Shown here: piece by piece, positions 19,420 through 28,010 of the stretch
Numbering within the stretch: position 1 is the stretch's first letter
Layout: each line of letters starts with the position of its first letter
Assembly (NCBI RefSeq): GCF_000938255.1
Contig: NZ_JYMR01000051.1
Location: forward strand, 310,001 to 374,000
DNA length: 64,000 nt
Source: Bradyrhizobium sp. LTSP849
GTDB taxonomy: Bacteria; Pseudomonadota; Alphaproteobacteria; Rhizobiales; Xanthobacteraceae
Direction of reading: 5' to 3'
Translations under genes and position numbers: made by a program
Notes under the pieces: model-generated
The model's database searches: none
What the model saw: only the letters and a program-made list of their open reading frames with translations
What the model was told of the DNA's origin: nothing

Positions 19420-19476
19420 ACCGCCGGCTGCGGGGAGGCGTCTAATCGCAAACCCTCCTCGCCATGGCAGGCCTTT

Positions 19477-20094
19477 GTGAAACTCCGTCTCGCTCTGTTG
19501 CTGGCATGCTGCGCAATATTGACCGCGCCGATTGCAAGCGCCGCAGGCCCGAGCCCGATCGACGAGCTCCGGCAGAATTTTACGGTCGGCGGGGAGCCGG
19601 TCCCGCCGAACATTTTCCGCGATATGGGCGACGGTGATCTTGCCGATTCCGGCAGCATCATCGTCACGATCGATGTCAAGGCAGCGACCGGCAGCAATCT
19701 CTATGCCGATCCGATCAGGCGCAACAGCACCTGGATCGCGCAGAGCAGGGCGAGCCCGGGTGACAAGGCTCTCACCGAGGAGGAGGCTTATCGCTACATC
19801 GGGATGACCGCGAACAAGCTGCTTGTCGTCACCACGAGTTACAGCGGTGGCGGGTCAGGCGTGTTCTATTCGCTGCATGTTCTCACGGCCGAACCGGTGC
19901 GCGCCTTCGACAGCGAGGGCAAGCGCTACGAGCGATTGAACGTTACCACAATCCGCAGCGTCGCCCTTGGCGACCGCTGGAATGGCGACGTCCGGATCGA
20001 CGGCAACGCTATTCTGATCACGACGACGGGCGGTCTGCCGGCCGGTCAGGCGCGCAAGCCCTCAACCATGACCATCAGGGCCGAGCGGCCCTAA
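19477..20094 (+). CDS. Secreted protein of unknown function
   Basis: Encodes 205 residues from a GTG at 19477. A clear signal peptide covers about 1-22 (ALLLACCAILTAPIASA-AG). The mature part includes IIVTIDVKAATGSNLYADPIR and GGGSGVFYSLHVLTA and looks beta-rich. No family is recognised. The last codons run into the repeat element at 20093. Location is probably the periplasm. Confidence 0.72.
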   Translation: MKLRLALLLACCAILTAPIASAAGPSPIDELRQNFTVGGEPVPPNIFRDMGDGDLADSGSIIVTIDVKAATGSNLYADPIRRNSTWIAQSRASPGDKALTEEEAYRYIGMTANKLLVVTTSYSGGGSGVFYSLHVLTAEPVRAFDSEGKRYERLNVTTIRSVALGDRWNGDVRIDGNAILITTTGGLPAGQARKPSTMTIRAERP

Positions 20095-20195
20095 AGCATG
20101 ATCCGGAAAAGTGCGAAGCGGTTTTCCGATAAGATCATGCTCAAACAACAAGCTAAAGCGCGATGACGATTCATCCTAATCTCATCGCGCTTTAG
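20093..20195. repeat. Inverted copy of the AAAGCGCGATGA / GAGCATGATC repeat
   Basis: The reverse complement matches 10331-10430 with only a handful of changes, in both its ATGATCCGG...GATCATGCT unit and its TAAAGCGCGATGA...TCATCGCGCTTTA unit. It overlaps the stop codon of the secreted-protein gene and separates it from convergent egtD, so it may serve as a shared 3' structure. Confidence 0.85.
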
Positions 20196-20205
20196 GGGCG
20201 CAAGT

Positions 20206-21177
20206 TTACTCCGCAGCCTCCAGCGCGTGCACCGAGAACATCTTGGCCGCATCCGTCCAGCTCTCGCGCACCCGCCAGCCGGCGCCCTGCGCCAGCGCGG
20301 CGAAGCGCTCGAGGCTGTATTTGTAACTGTTCTCGGTGTGAATGCTCTCGCCGGCCCGGAACGAGAAGCTCGTGCCGAGCAGGCGCGCGGTCTGGCTCTT
20401 CTTGCTGATCAGATGCATCTCGATCCGGTGCCGCTCGCGATTGTAGATCGCGCGATGGGTGAAGGCGGAAAGGTCGAAATTGCCGCCGAGCTCGCGGTTG
20501 ATCCGCACCAGCACATTGAGGTTGAAGCGGGCGGTGACGCCAGCGGCATCGTTATAGGCGTCGTGCAGCACGCGCTCTTCCTTTTCGAGGTCGGCGCCGA
20601 TGATCATCTGCGCGCCTCGGCCGAGAATCTCGCGAGCGCTCTTGAGGAAGGCCTGGGCCTGCTCCGGCTCGAAATTGCCGATGGTCGAGCCGGGGAAGAA
20701 CCCGACCTTGGGCATCGATGCGACCGCCTTGGGGAGCTCGAACGGCGTGGTAAAGTCGGCCGCCACCGGATAGATGCCGAGCGACGGAAAGTCCCGCTTG
20801 AGGCCGTTCGCCTGCGCCTTCAGGAAATCGCCGGAGATGTCGACGGGCACATAGGCCGCGAACTTGCACTGATTGAGCAGCAGGCGGACCTTCGTCGTCG
20901 CGCCGGCGCCGAACTCGACCAGCGCCGCGTGCTCCGGAATGATTTTTGCGATCTCGCTGCCGCGTTCCTTCAGGATCGCAAGCTCGGTGCGCGTCGGATA
21001 ATATTCCGGCAGGCGCGTGATCGCCTCGAACAATTCCGATCCGGTGGCGTCGTAGAAATATTTCGGCGACAGCTTCTTCGGCTGCTGCGACAGGTCCTCG
21101 ATGGCCTCGCGGGCGAAGGCGGTGGTCTGCTCGTCGGGAAGATGGGCTTCGGCCAAAGCGCTGGCGTGCACATTCAT
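20206..21177 (-). CDS. egtD: L-histidine N-alpha-methyltransferase of ergothioneine biosynthesis
   Basis: SAM-dependent enzyme of 323 residues that trimethylates histidine to hercynine. The ATG at 21177 has AGGAGAG 6 bases upstream. EgtD landmarks are KYFYDATGSELFEAITRLPEYYPTR near residue 40, the SAM loop VEFGAGATTKVRLLL near 85, and FFPGSTIGNFEP near 150. The C-terminal MHLISKKSQ and SYKYSLERF fit the histidine-binding part. It lies downstream of egtB on the same strand, separated by 51 bases. Confidence 0.95.
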   Translation of the reverse strand: MNVHASALAEAHLPDEQTTAFAREAIEDLSQQPKKLSPKYFYDATGSELFEAITRLPEYYPTRTELAILKERGSEIAKIIPEHAALVEFGAGATTKVRLLLNQCKFAAYVPVDISGDFLKAQANGLKRDFPSLGIYPVAADFTTPFELPKAVASMPKVGFFPGSTIGNFEPEQAQAFLKSAREILGRGAQMIIGADLEKEERVLHDAYNDAAGVTARFNLNVLVRINRELGGNFDLSAFTHRAIYNRERHRIEMHLISKKSQTARLLGTSFSFRAGESIHTENSYKYSLERFAALAQGAGWRVRESWTDAAKMFSVHALEAAE

Positions 21178-21228
21178 GATACTCTCCTGAACGCGCTGTC
21201 CGGCGCGCATTTGTCGTCGGATAGAATT

Positions 21229-22476
21229 TTACGCGTAGTCGGCGAGCCGCAATCCCGTGAACTGCCAGCGGTGGTGCGGATAGAAGAAGTTGCGGTATGT
21301 GACACGGCTGTGACCAGCGGGCGTTGCGAGCGAGGAGCCGCGCAGCACCAGCTGGTTGACCATGAACTTGCCGTTGTACTCGCCAAGCGCGCCTTCGATG
21401 GCGCGATAGCCGGGGTAGGGCGCGTATGAGCTGCGGGTCCACTGCCAGACGATGCCGAAGGCGTCGTTGAGCTGGCCGGCGCGCGCGGCGACCTCCCACT
21501 CCATCTCGGTCGGCAGATGCTTTCCCGCCCAGCGTGCGAAAGCGTCGGCCTCGTAATAGCTGATGTGGCAGACCGGCGCGTCGGGATCGATCGGCTTGAT
21601 GCCGGCCAGCGTCATCACGTGCCATTGGCCGTCGATCTCGCGCCAATGGCCCGGGGCCTGCCAGTCCTCTTTGCTGGCGGCAGCAAAGCCGTCCATCAGC
21701 CACAGCGTTGCGGTCGCGTAGCCGCGATCGCGCATGAAGGCGAGCCATTCGCCATTGGTGACGAGATTGCGTGCGATCTGCACCGGGCCGACGAGGGCGC
21801 GATGCGCGGGCTTCTCGTTGTCGAAATGAAAGCTGTCGTCGACATGGCCGACGGTGTGGATGCCTTCGTTCAGCGTCAGCCAGTCCTCGGCCGTTCGCGT
21901 CGCGACCGGGAAGCGCCAGTCTGGATTGTAGGCCGGATAGACCGGGTTCTGCGCAAACGCGTGCAGGATGTCGGCGAACATCAATTCCTGATGCTGCTGC
22001 TCGTGATTAAGCCCGACCTCGACCAGCGGCGCGATGGCTCGGAGCCTGTCCTCACCGGCCTCGCGAAAGAACTTCACGACCGCCGCATCGACATAGCGAC
22101 GATAGGCGCCGACCTCGTCGGCACTCGGCCGCGTGATGTCACCGCGGTGATTCCGGGCATGACGGGGGCCGGCGCTGACGTAGTAGGAATTGAACAGGAA
22201 CGCGAAATCGGGGTGAAACGGCCGGTAGCTGGGGGCGTGCTCGCCTAGCAAAAACTGCTCCCAGAACCAGGTGGTGTGGGCGCGGTGCCATTTCGCTGGG
22301 CTCGCATCCGGCATCGACTGGATCTGCTGGTCCTCGGGCGAGAGGGGGGCGGCTCGGCGCTCGGTCTCGTTGCGGACGGCGAGAAAGGCGTCTTCCAGCC
22401 GCTGGGCGAGGTTGCCTGAGGCGGAGGACGGTGACGAAAGCGGGGCGGCGGCCGTAGCTGAGGCTTGTTTCGTCAC
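21229..22476 (-). CDS. egtB: Ergothioneine biosynthesis protein EgtB (hercynine sulfoxide-forming iron enzyme)
   Basis: Non-heme iron enzyme of 415 residues that joins hercynine to a thiol donor with oxygen. The GTG at 22476 has GGAG 7 bases upstream and is preferred over 19 upstream codons. The N-terminal DinB-like domain holds the iron-ligand motifs KWHRAHTTWFWEQ and LNHEQQHQELM. The C-terminal FGE-sulfatase domain ends VTYRNFFYPHHRWQFTGLRLA, with WQWTRSSYAPYPGY. It forms a two-gene operon with egtD. The thiol donor (gamma-glutamylcysteine or cysteine) cannot be told here. Confidence 0.94.
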   Translation of the reverse strand: MTKQASATAAAPLSSPSSASGNLAQRLEDAFLAVRNETERRAAPLSPEDQQIQSMPDASPAKWHRAHTTWFWEQFLLGEHAPSYRPFHPDFAFLFNSYYVSAGPRHARNHRGDITRPSADEVGAYRRYVDAAVVKFFREAGEDRLRAIAPLVEVGLNHEQQHQELMFADILHAFAQNPVYPAYNPDWRFPVATRTAEDWLTLNEGIHTVGHVDDSFHFDNEKPAHRALVGPVQIARNLVTNGEWLAFMRDRGYATATLWLMDGFAAASKEDWQAPGHWREIDGQWHVMTLAGIKPIDPDAPVCHISYYEADAFARWAGKHLPTEMEWEVAARAGQLNDAFGIVWQWTRSSYAPYPGYRAIEGALGEYNGKFMVNQLVLRGSSLATPAGHSRVTYRNFFYPHHRWQFTGLRLADYA

Positions 22477-22660
22477 GTTTTTCTCCAGACAGAACAAGAG
22501 AACGTTGTTTGCGTTGCCCGGTTCCAAAACCAAGGTTCGTCCTAGATAGGGGCTCCGTTACGGTATGAAAGTCCTCCCCGGCGATGATATTCGTGCCATC
22601 ATGCAATAGAGGCAGGGCTGCCCAGGCCGGCTGCTCAGGGCCGGTCGCCGCCATTTTACT

Positions 22661-22688
22661 TTGGATGCACAACGGTTTGGGCTACATA
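22661..22688 (+). promoter_or_regulatory. Candidate sigma-70 promoter of grxD
   Basis: TTGGAT (22661-22666) and TACATA (22683-22688) are 16 bases apart, about 80 bases before the grxD ATG. The -10 overlaps an imperfect palindrome TTGGGCTA-N6-TAGCCAA (22677-22697), a possible operator. The rest of the 290-base egtB-grxD gap shows no ORF. Confidence 0.35.
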
Positions 22689-22766
22689 TATAGCCAAGTA
22701 TCGGGTTAGATCGGCTGAGCCGGCCCGGAGTGATTGTTGAGGGCTCCGCCCCAGAAGGAAACGGAT

Positions 22767-23093
22767 ATGAGCATCGCGGAATTCATCGCCAACGAAGTGA
22801 AGTCGAACGACGTGGTTCTGTTCATGAAGGGTACGCCGCAATTTCCGCAGTGCGGTTTCTCCGGCCAGGTCGTCCAGATCCTCGACCACATCGGCGTCGG
22901 CTATAAGGGCCTCAACGTCCTCGAATCCGCAGAACTGCGCAACGGCATCAAGGACTATTCGAACTGGCCGACCATCCCGCAGCTCTATGTGAAGGGCGAG
23001 TTCGTCGGCGGTTGCGACATCATCCGCGAGATGTTCCAGGCTGGCGAATTGCAGCAGCTCTTGTCCGAGAAGGGCGTCGCTGTCGCGGCCTGA
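22767..23093 (+). CDS. grxD: Monothiol glutaredoxin GrxD
   Basis: Monothiol glutaredoxin of 108 residues that carries [2Fe-2S] clusters with glutathione and hands them to acceptors or to BolA. The CGFS active site is in PQFPQCGFSGQVVQ near residue 30; WPTIPQLYVKGEFVGGCDI binds glutathione. GAAGGAAACGG precedes the ATG. The macro-domain gene begins 3 bases after its stop. Confidence 0.96.
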   Translation: MSIAEFIANEVKSNDVVLFMKGTPQFPQCGFSGQVVQILDHIGVGYKGLNVLESAELRNGIKDYSNWPTIPQLYVKGEFVGGCDIIREMFQAGELQQLLSEKGVAVAA

Positions 23094-23096
23094 CGC

Positions 23097-23651
23097 TTGA
23101 CCACGCTGACGCGCCGGATCGGCGGCGCCGAGCTCGAGGTCATTGTCGCTGATATTACCACGCTGAGCGTTGACGCCATCGTCAACGCTGCCAACTCGTC
23201 GCTCCTTGGCGGGGGCGGCGTGGATGGTGCAATCCATCGGGCGTCCGGGCCCGAGCTCGTCGCCGAATGCCGCATGCTCCACGGCTGCAAGACGGGCGAC
23301 GCCAAGATCACCAAAGGCTACCGGCTCAAGGCCGCCCATGTGATCCACACAGTCGGACCAGTCTGGAACGGCGGCACGCTGGGCGAAGACGATCTGCTCG
23401 CCTCCTGCTATCGCAGTTCGATGGAGTTATGCCGGAAGCATGAGGTGACTTCGGTGGCATTCCCCGCAATTTCGACCGGCATTTTCCGCTTTCCTGCCGA
23501 CCGGGCCGCGAAGATCGCGATCCGCACAATGATCGAGACCCTGCCGACTGCGCCCTCGGTCGCCCAAATCATATTTTGCTGCTTCTCGGAGACGAGCGCC
23601 GCTCTTCACACGGACGTTTTGGCGCGGCACGGCAGCCCTTGTGCCGACTGA
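23097..23651 (+). CDS. Macro-domain ADP-ribose hydrolase
   Basis: Protein of 184 residues of the MacroD type, expected to bind ADP-ribose and remove O-acetyl-ADP-ribose or mono-ADP-ribose marks. The core IVNAANSSLLGGGGVDGAIH (near residue 30), VIHTVGPVWNGG and AISTGIFRFP match the catalytic and binding loops. The start appears to be a TTG directly after grxD, implying coupled translation. A link to redox stress is suggested only by position. Confidence 0.9.
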   Translation: MTTLTRRIGGAELEVIVADITTLSVDAIVNAANSSLLGGGGVDGAIHRASGPELVAECRMLHGCKTGDAKITKGYRLKAAHVIHTVGPVWNGGTLGEDDLLASCYRSSMELCRKHEVTSVAFPAISTGIFRFPADRAAKIAIRTMIETLPTAPSVAQIIFCCFSETSAALHTDVLARHGSPCAD

Positions 23652-23694
23652 CGCGGTCAGTACACTCCGCCGGCCCATGTTCCGGGGAGGGGAT

Positions 23695-24981
23695 ATGAAT
23701 TTGCATTTTGGACTTCGCTCGCTTGTCTGCGGCGCACTGGTATCGCTCGGCGCGATATCGCTGGTGCGGGCGGAGGGCACCTACGAAATTCCAGCCGGCG
23801 CGCATTTCAACCAGGACAAGCTCGCCAAGGTCAGTGAGTTCTTCAAGAACGAGGTCGCGACCGGCAAGATCCCCGGCGCGATGGTGTTGATCCAACAGCA
23901 CGGCAAGCCGGTCTATAAGGAATCGTTCGGCGTACAGGATGTGGTGAGCAAGGCGCCGCTTACGGACAAGACCATCTTCCGTCTGTTTTCGATGACCAAG
24001 GCGATCACCGCCGTGGTCTCGATGCAGCTCCTGGAAGAAGGCAAGATCAAACTCGACGATCCCGTCTCAAAGTACATTCCGTCCTTTGCCAATATGAAGG
24101 TCGGCGTCGAGAAGAAAGCCGATGACGGCACCAAGTCGCTCGAACTCGTGCCACTGAGCCGGCCGATGACGGTGCACGACTTGATGACGCACACCTCCGG
24201 CGTCACCTACGGCTTCTATGGCGACAGCCTGGTCCGCAAGGCCTATCGCGACGCCAACATCTACGCCGGCGATTTCGATCTCGCCGAATTCGCCGAGCGG
24301 ATCGCAAAACTGCCGCTGCACAATCAGCCGGGCGGGCTCTGGCAATACGGCCATTCCACCGACATCCTGGCGCGGGTGATGGAGGTCGCGACCGGCAAGT
24401 CCCTGCTGACGATCGAGCGCGAGACGCTTCTTGATCCCCTGGGAATGAACGACACCCGCTTCCTGGTCACCGATCCCGAAAAGCAGAAGCTGATGGCGCA
24501 GCCGTTGCCAACCGACAGCGACTTCCGGGTCGGCCGCGAGAACGATCCGACCAAGGTCAAGAAATGGGAGTCCGCCAGCGGCGGCATGGTCTCGACCATG
24601 GGCGACTATACGCGCTTCGTACAGATGCTGCTCAATGGCGGATCGTTCGATGGCAAGACCTATCTGAAGCCCGAGACCTTCAAGTTGATGACCAAGGATC
24701 ACATCGGCCCTGGCTCCGGCGTCGATCGCGATTATTTCTACTTCCCCGGTGACGGTTTCGGCTTTGGGCTCGGACTTGCGGTCCGCACCGATCCCGGCAA
24801 TGCCAAGCCGCCGCCGCCCGGCGATCTCGGTGAACTGAAATGGGACGGCGCGTCCGGCTGCTATTTCGTGATCGATCCCAAGCAGGACATGTTCTTCGTC
24901 CTGCTCGAGCAGACCCCGACCGAGCGCCAGCGCGTGCAGCGGACATTGAAGCAACTGGTCTATGAATCCATGGAGAATTGA
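23695..24981 (+). CDS. Beta-lactamase-fold serine hydrolase (paralogue 1)
   Basis: Exported protein of 428 residues of the class C beta-lactamase/esterase group. The ATG at 23695 has GGGGAGGGG upstream; a signal peptide ends near residue 27 (ISLVRAEG). The S-x-x-K nucleophile motif is SMTK in FRLFSMTKAIT (near residue 100). The Y-x-[NS] motif is YGHS, and SGG replaces KTG. These features fit a periplasmic esterase or D-aminopeptidase-like enzyme rather than a true beta-lactamase. It is one base from a close paralogue. Confidence 0.85.
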   Translation: MNLHFGLRSLVCGALVSLGAISLVRAEGTYEIPAGAHFNQDKLAKVSEFFKNEVATGKIPGAMVLIQQHGKPVYKESFGVQDVVSKAPLTDKTIFRLFSMTKAITAVVSMQLLEEGKIKLDDPVSKYIPSFANMKVGVEKKADDGTKSLELVPLSRPMTVHDLMTHTSGVTYGFYGDSLVRKAYRDANIYAGDFDLAEFAERIAKLPLHNQPGGLWQYGHSTDILARVMEVATGKSLLTIERETLLDPLGMNDTRFLVTDPEKQKLMAQPLPTDSDFRVGRENDPTKVKKWESASGGMVSTMGDYTRFVQMLLNGGSFDGKTYLKPETFKLMTKDHIGPGSGVDRDYFYFPGDGFGFGLGLAVRTDPGNAKPPPPGDLGELKWDGASGCYFVIDPKQDMFFVLLEQTPTERQRVQRTLKQLVYESMEN

Positions 24982-24982
24982 C

Positions 24983-26245
24983 ATGCGCGGGCGCCGCGCG
25001 CTGATCGCGGCGCTCGTGCTTCTGTTCGGCGTAGTCGGTGCGCAAGCAGGCTCCGAGGGACGGGGCGCGCATACGCTCTCGCCCGAAGGGCTGGCAAAAG
25101 TCTCCGACTACATCAGGAACGAGATCGCGACCGGCAAGTTTCCGGGTGCGATTATGCTGCTCCAGCAGCACGACAAGCCGGTCTATTACGAAAATTTCGG
25201 GGTCCGCGACGTCGCGACCGAGATTTCGATGAGCGCGGACACGATCTTCCGGCTCTATTCGATGTCGAAGCCGATCACGTCAGTCATGGCGATGATGCTG
25301 GTCGAGGAGGGCAAGCTCTCGCTCGACGATCCCGTCTCGAAATATATTCCGGCCTTTGCCGACATGAAGGTCGGCGTCGAGAAGAAGGCCGAGGATGGCA
25401 AGGTCGCGCTGGCGCTGGAGCCGCTCAATCGTCCGGTCACGATCAAGGATTTGATGCGCCACACCTCCGGGCTGCCTTACGGCTATTATGGCGGCGGCAA
25501 GGTGCGTGAGCTCTACGCCGACGCGAACCTCTTCCACAGTAATCTCACCAACGCCGAATTCGCTGCGAAGATCGCCACGCTGCCGTTCGTCGAGCAGCCC
25601 GGCACGATGTGGGACTATGGCTACTCCACCGACATACTGGGCCGCGTCGTCGAGGTAATTTCCGGAAAAACGCTGCTCCAGTTCGAGAAGGAGCGGCTGC
25701 TCGATCCGCTCGGCATGACCGAGACCGCGTTCTACGTCGCCGATCCCACGAAATTCCCGCGCATTGCCGAGCCGATGCCGGATGACCGCAACATCAGTCC
25801 GACGACGCAGGTTCGCGACCCCAGGCTGCCGCTGAAATGGGAATCGGGCGGTGGCGGTCTCGTCGGCACGATCGGCGACTACGCCCGTTTCGCACAGATG
25901 CTGCTGAATGGCGGCAGCTACGAAGGCCGGCGCTACCTTAAGCCCGAGACTATCGCGCTGATGGCGTCGGATCATGTCGGACCCGAGACCAAGATCGCGC
26001 GCGACCAGAACTATTATCCGGGCGCAAGCTCGGGCTTCGGCCTCGGCTTCGCGGTGCGCACTTCGGTGCCGGAGGGAACCTCCTGGCCGCTCGGCGAATA
26101 TCGCTGGGACGGCGTCGGCGGCACCTTCTTCTTCATCGATCCCGAGGACGATCTGTTCGGGATCTTCATGGTGCAGACCCCGTCACAGCGCGGCCGGATT
26201 CAGTTGGCGCTGAAGACGCTGATCTATCAGGCGATGGGGCGGTGA
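24983..26245 (+). CDS. Beta-lactamase-fold serine hydrolase (paralogue 2)
   Basis: Exported protein of 420 residues, clearly homologous along its length to the preceding gene: both share LDDPVSKYIP.F..MKVGVEKKA, DLM.HTSG and LLNGGS. The nucleophile motif is SMSK in FRLYSMSKPIT, with YGYS as the second motif. The signal peptide ends VVGAQAGS. GGAG at 24972-24975 lies within the end of gene 1, so the two are translationally linked. The pair is a tandem duplication that has since diverged. Confidence 0.85.
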   Translation: MRGRRALIAALVLLFGVVGAQAGSEGRGAHTLSPEGLAKVSDYIRNEIATGKFPGAIMLLQQHDKPVYYENFGVRDVATEISMSADTIFRLYSMSKPITSVMAMMLVEEGKLSLDDPVSKYIPAFADMKVGVEKKAEDGKVALALEPLNRPVTIKDLMRHTSGLPYGYYGGGKVRELYADANLFHSNLTNAEFAAKIATLPFVEQPGTMWDYGYSTDILGRVVEVISGKTLLQFEKERLLDPLGMTETAFYVADPTKFPRIAEPMPDDRNISPTTQVRDPRLPLKWESGGGGLVGTIGDYARFAQMLLNGGSYEGRRYLKPETIALMASDHVGPETKIARDQNYYPGASSGFGLGFAVRTSVPEGTSWPLGEYRWDGVGGTFFFIDPEDDLFGIFMVQTPSQRGRIQLALKTLIYQAMGR

Positions 26246-26266
26246 TCTCAAGCCATTTGCGACGTG

Positions 26267-26347
26267 CGTAGCCCGGATGGAGCGAAGCGCAATCCGGGAC
26301 CGCTGCCGATGTGTCCCCGGATTTCGCTGCGCTCCATCCGGGCTACG
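26267..26347. repeat. Second copy of the GTAGCCCGGATGGAGCGAAGCG repeat
   Basis: Arms CGTAGCCCGGATGGAGC and GCTCCATCCGGGCTACG are identical to those at 15575-15659; only the middle differs. It again lies between convergent genes (serine hydrolase and threonine aldolase). Confidence 0.87.
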
Positions 26348-26351
26348 GGAC

Positions 26352-27419
26352 CTACGCCCCGCGCACGATCTCGCGGACGTAGCCAATGGCTTCCTCGATC
26401 ATCGCCGCATTGACGTCGAGATGGGTGCAGGCGCGGATGCGGCCGTCCATCATCGCAAGCGTCACGCCGCGCTGGCGGAGTGCGGCGACCATCTTGTCGC
26501 CTGCGACGCCAGCGCCGTCGGGCTTGAAGAACACGAGATTGGTCTCGGGCTCCTGCACCTCGACGCCTGCGATCTGCGACAGCCCGCGGGCGAGTGCGCG
26601 AGCATTGGCGTGGTCGTCGGCGAGACGGTCGACGTGATGGTCGAGCGCATAGATGCAGGCAGCCGCACAGACGCCGGCCTGCCGCATCGAGCCGCCGAGG
26701 CGCTGCTTCCATTGCCAGACCGCGTCGATGAAGGCGCGCGAGCCCGCGAGCACGCCGCCGATCGGCGCACCCAGGCCCTTCGAGAAGTCGATCCAGGCCG
26801 AATCCCAGCCCGCTGTCATGTCGCGCGGGGAGATGCCGCTCGCCACCGTGGCGTTCAAGAGGCGCGCGCCGTCCATGTGGGTGACGAGACCATGTTGCTT
26901 GGCGATCGCGACGATCTCGTCGAGCGCTGTTTTCTTCCAGATGGTGCCGCCGCCGATATTGGCGGTCTGCTCGACGCTGACGACCGTCTGCGGCGGCTGG
27001 TAGCGCGTGCGCGGATGTAGCGCCTTGCGGAACGTCTCCGGCGTGAACTGGCCGTCGGGGCCCTTCAGCTGCGTGACCTGGAAGCCGCCGATCGCCGCAT
27101 GCGCGCCGCCTTCGCGGGCGATGATGTGCGCGCTCTCATGCGCCAAAATCTCGTCGCCGGGGCGGCAATGCACCAGCGTGGCGGTGACGTTGCACATCGT
27201 GCCTGACGGCATGTAGACCGCAGCTTCCTTGCCGAGCAGCTCCGCGACGCGCGCGCACAGCGCATTCACGGTTGGATCGTCGCCGACTTGCTCGTCACCG
27301 ACCTCGGCGCGCGCCATCGCCTCGCGCATTGCAGGCGTCGGCTTGGTCTGCGTGTCCGAGAGCAGATTGATGCGCACCGGCGGCGCCTTGGGATCGATCG
27401 GGGGAGGGGTGTAGAGCAT
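26352..27419 (-). CDS. Low-specificity L-threonine aldolase
   Basis: PLP enzyme of 355 residues that splits threonine or allo-threonine into glycine and acetaldehyde. The PLP lysine is in IDFSKGLGAPIGGVLAG near residue 207. Other marks are LLSDTQTKPT at the N-terminus, EVGDEQVGDDPTV, and HMDGARLLNA with the cofactor aspartate. The length fits the fold-type I family. Confidence 0.92.
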   Translation of the reverse strand: MLYTPPPIDPKAPPVRINLLSDTQTKPTPAMREAMARAEVGDEQVGDDPTVNALCARVAELLGKEAAVYMPSGTMCNVTATLVHCRPGDEILAHESAHIIAREGGAHAAIGGFQVTQLKGPDGQFTPETFRKALHPRTRYQPPQTVVSVEQTANIGGGTIWKKTALDEIVAIAKQHGLVTHMDGARLLNATVASGISPRDMTAGWDSAWIDFSKGLGAPIGGVLAGSRAFIDAVWQWKQRLGGSMRQAGVCAAACIYALDHHVDRLADDHANARALARGLSQIAGVEVQEPETNLVFFKPDGAGVAGDKMVAALRQRGVTLAMMDGRIRACTHLDVNAAMIEEAIGYVREIVRGA

Positions 27420-27436
27420 GCCTAATCTCGCGTTAT

Positions 27437-27733
27437 CTAGTCGAACAATTGCGGTCTGATGTCTTGCGCGCCATGAATAATGGCACGGATTTCGACGTGG
27501 TGGAGTTGCACGGTGTAGAAGATCAGATGGGATTGGAAGCGAAAACGTCGATAGCCGACCGCTAGTTCATCTACTTGCTGGCCGACAAGGGGGAAGTCGG
27601 CGAGAAGTCCGAAGGAGCGGATCAGACCGGCATAATAAGCCTCAGCCTGATACTTGCCGAAGCGGCTCTCGGTGAAGTCGTAAATGTCGATCAGATCGGC
27701 CCGGGTACGCTCCGATAACCGATACTCAGCCAT
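27437..27733 (-). CDS. parE: ParE/RelE-superfamily toxin
   Basis: Protein of 98 residues starting MAEYRLSERTRADLIDIYDF. The ParE pattern is clear: AYYAGLIRSFGLLADFPLVG in the middle, then RRFRFQSHLIFYT and the end IIHGAQDIRPQL. ParE toxins inhibit gyrase, but related RelE toxins cut mRNA, so the target is inferred. Its ATG lies inside the end of the antitoxin gene (8-base overlap), the standard antitoxin-first order. Confidence 0.88.
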   Translation of the reverse strand: MAEYRLSERTRADLIDIYDFTESRFGKYQAEAYYAGLIRSFGLLADFPLVGQQVDELAVGYRRFRFQSHLIFYTVQLHHVEIRAIIHGAQDIRPQLFD

Positions 27734-27941
27734 GGCGGCGTTGGGCGACGCGTTGCCGGGCGGCGGCGAGGATGTCGTCCGGCGTGTCCGAGGTGAAGTT
27801 GTTGCAGTCGGGCTGGGCGAACAGCTCCTGATATCGGCGAACCTGCTCGTCGCGGGGCAGCTTGGCCCATGCCTCAAGCTCGGCCTCTGTTGGCGTTGCC
27901 GAGGGAGCGATGTTAGCGAGTTGGTTGGTCGTCTGGGACAT
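27726..27941 (-). CDS. Antitoxin partner of the ParE-type toxin
   Basis: Protein of 71 residues, acidic and helical, immediately upstream of and overlapping the toxin gene. The sequence WAKLPRDEQVRRYQELF and TPDDILAAARQRVAQRR does not match a named antitoxin class that I can recall, but size, order and overlap support the role. Its promoter must lie in the 70 bases between it and rpsD, which also hold the rpsD terminator. Confidence 0.78.
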   Translation of the reverse strand: MSQTTNQLANIAPSATPTEAELEAWAKLPRDEQVRRYQELFAQPDCNNFTSDTPDDILAAARQRVAQRRHG

Positions 27942-27961
27942 CGACAGTACGTTACCACAAC

Positions 27962-27988
27962 AAAAAGGCCCCGGAAACCGGGGCCTTT
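27962..27988 (-). terminator. Intrinsic terminator of rpsD
   Basis: AAAGGCCCCGG-AAA-CCGGGGCCTTT is a perfect 11 bp stem. On the minus strand it is followed by TTTTT, 22 bases after the rpsD stop, a textbook terminator. It separates rpsD from the toxin-antitoxin pair. Confidence 0.9.
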
Positions 27989-28010
27989 GAGCGATAGATT
28001 TACCGAATGA

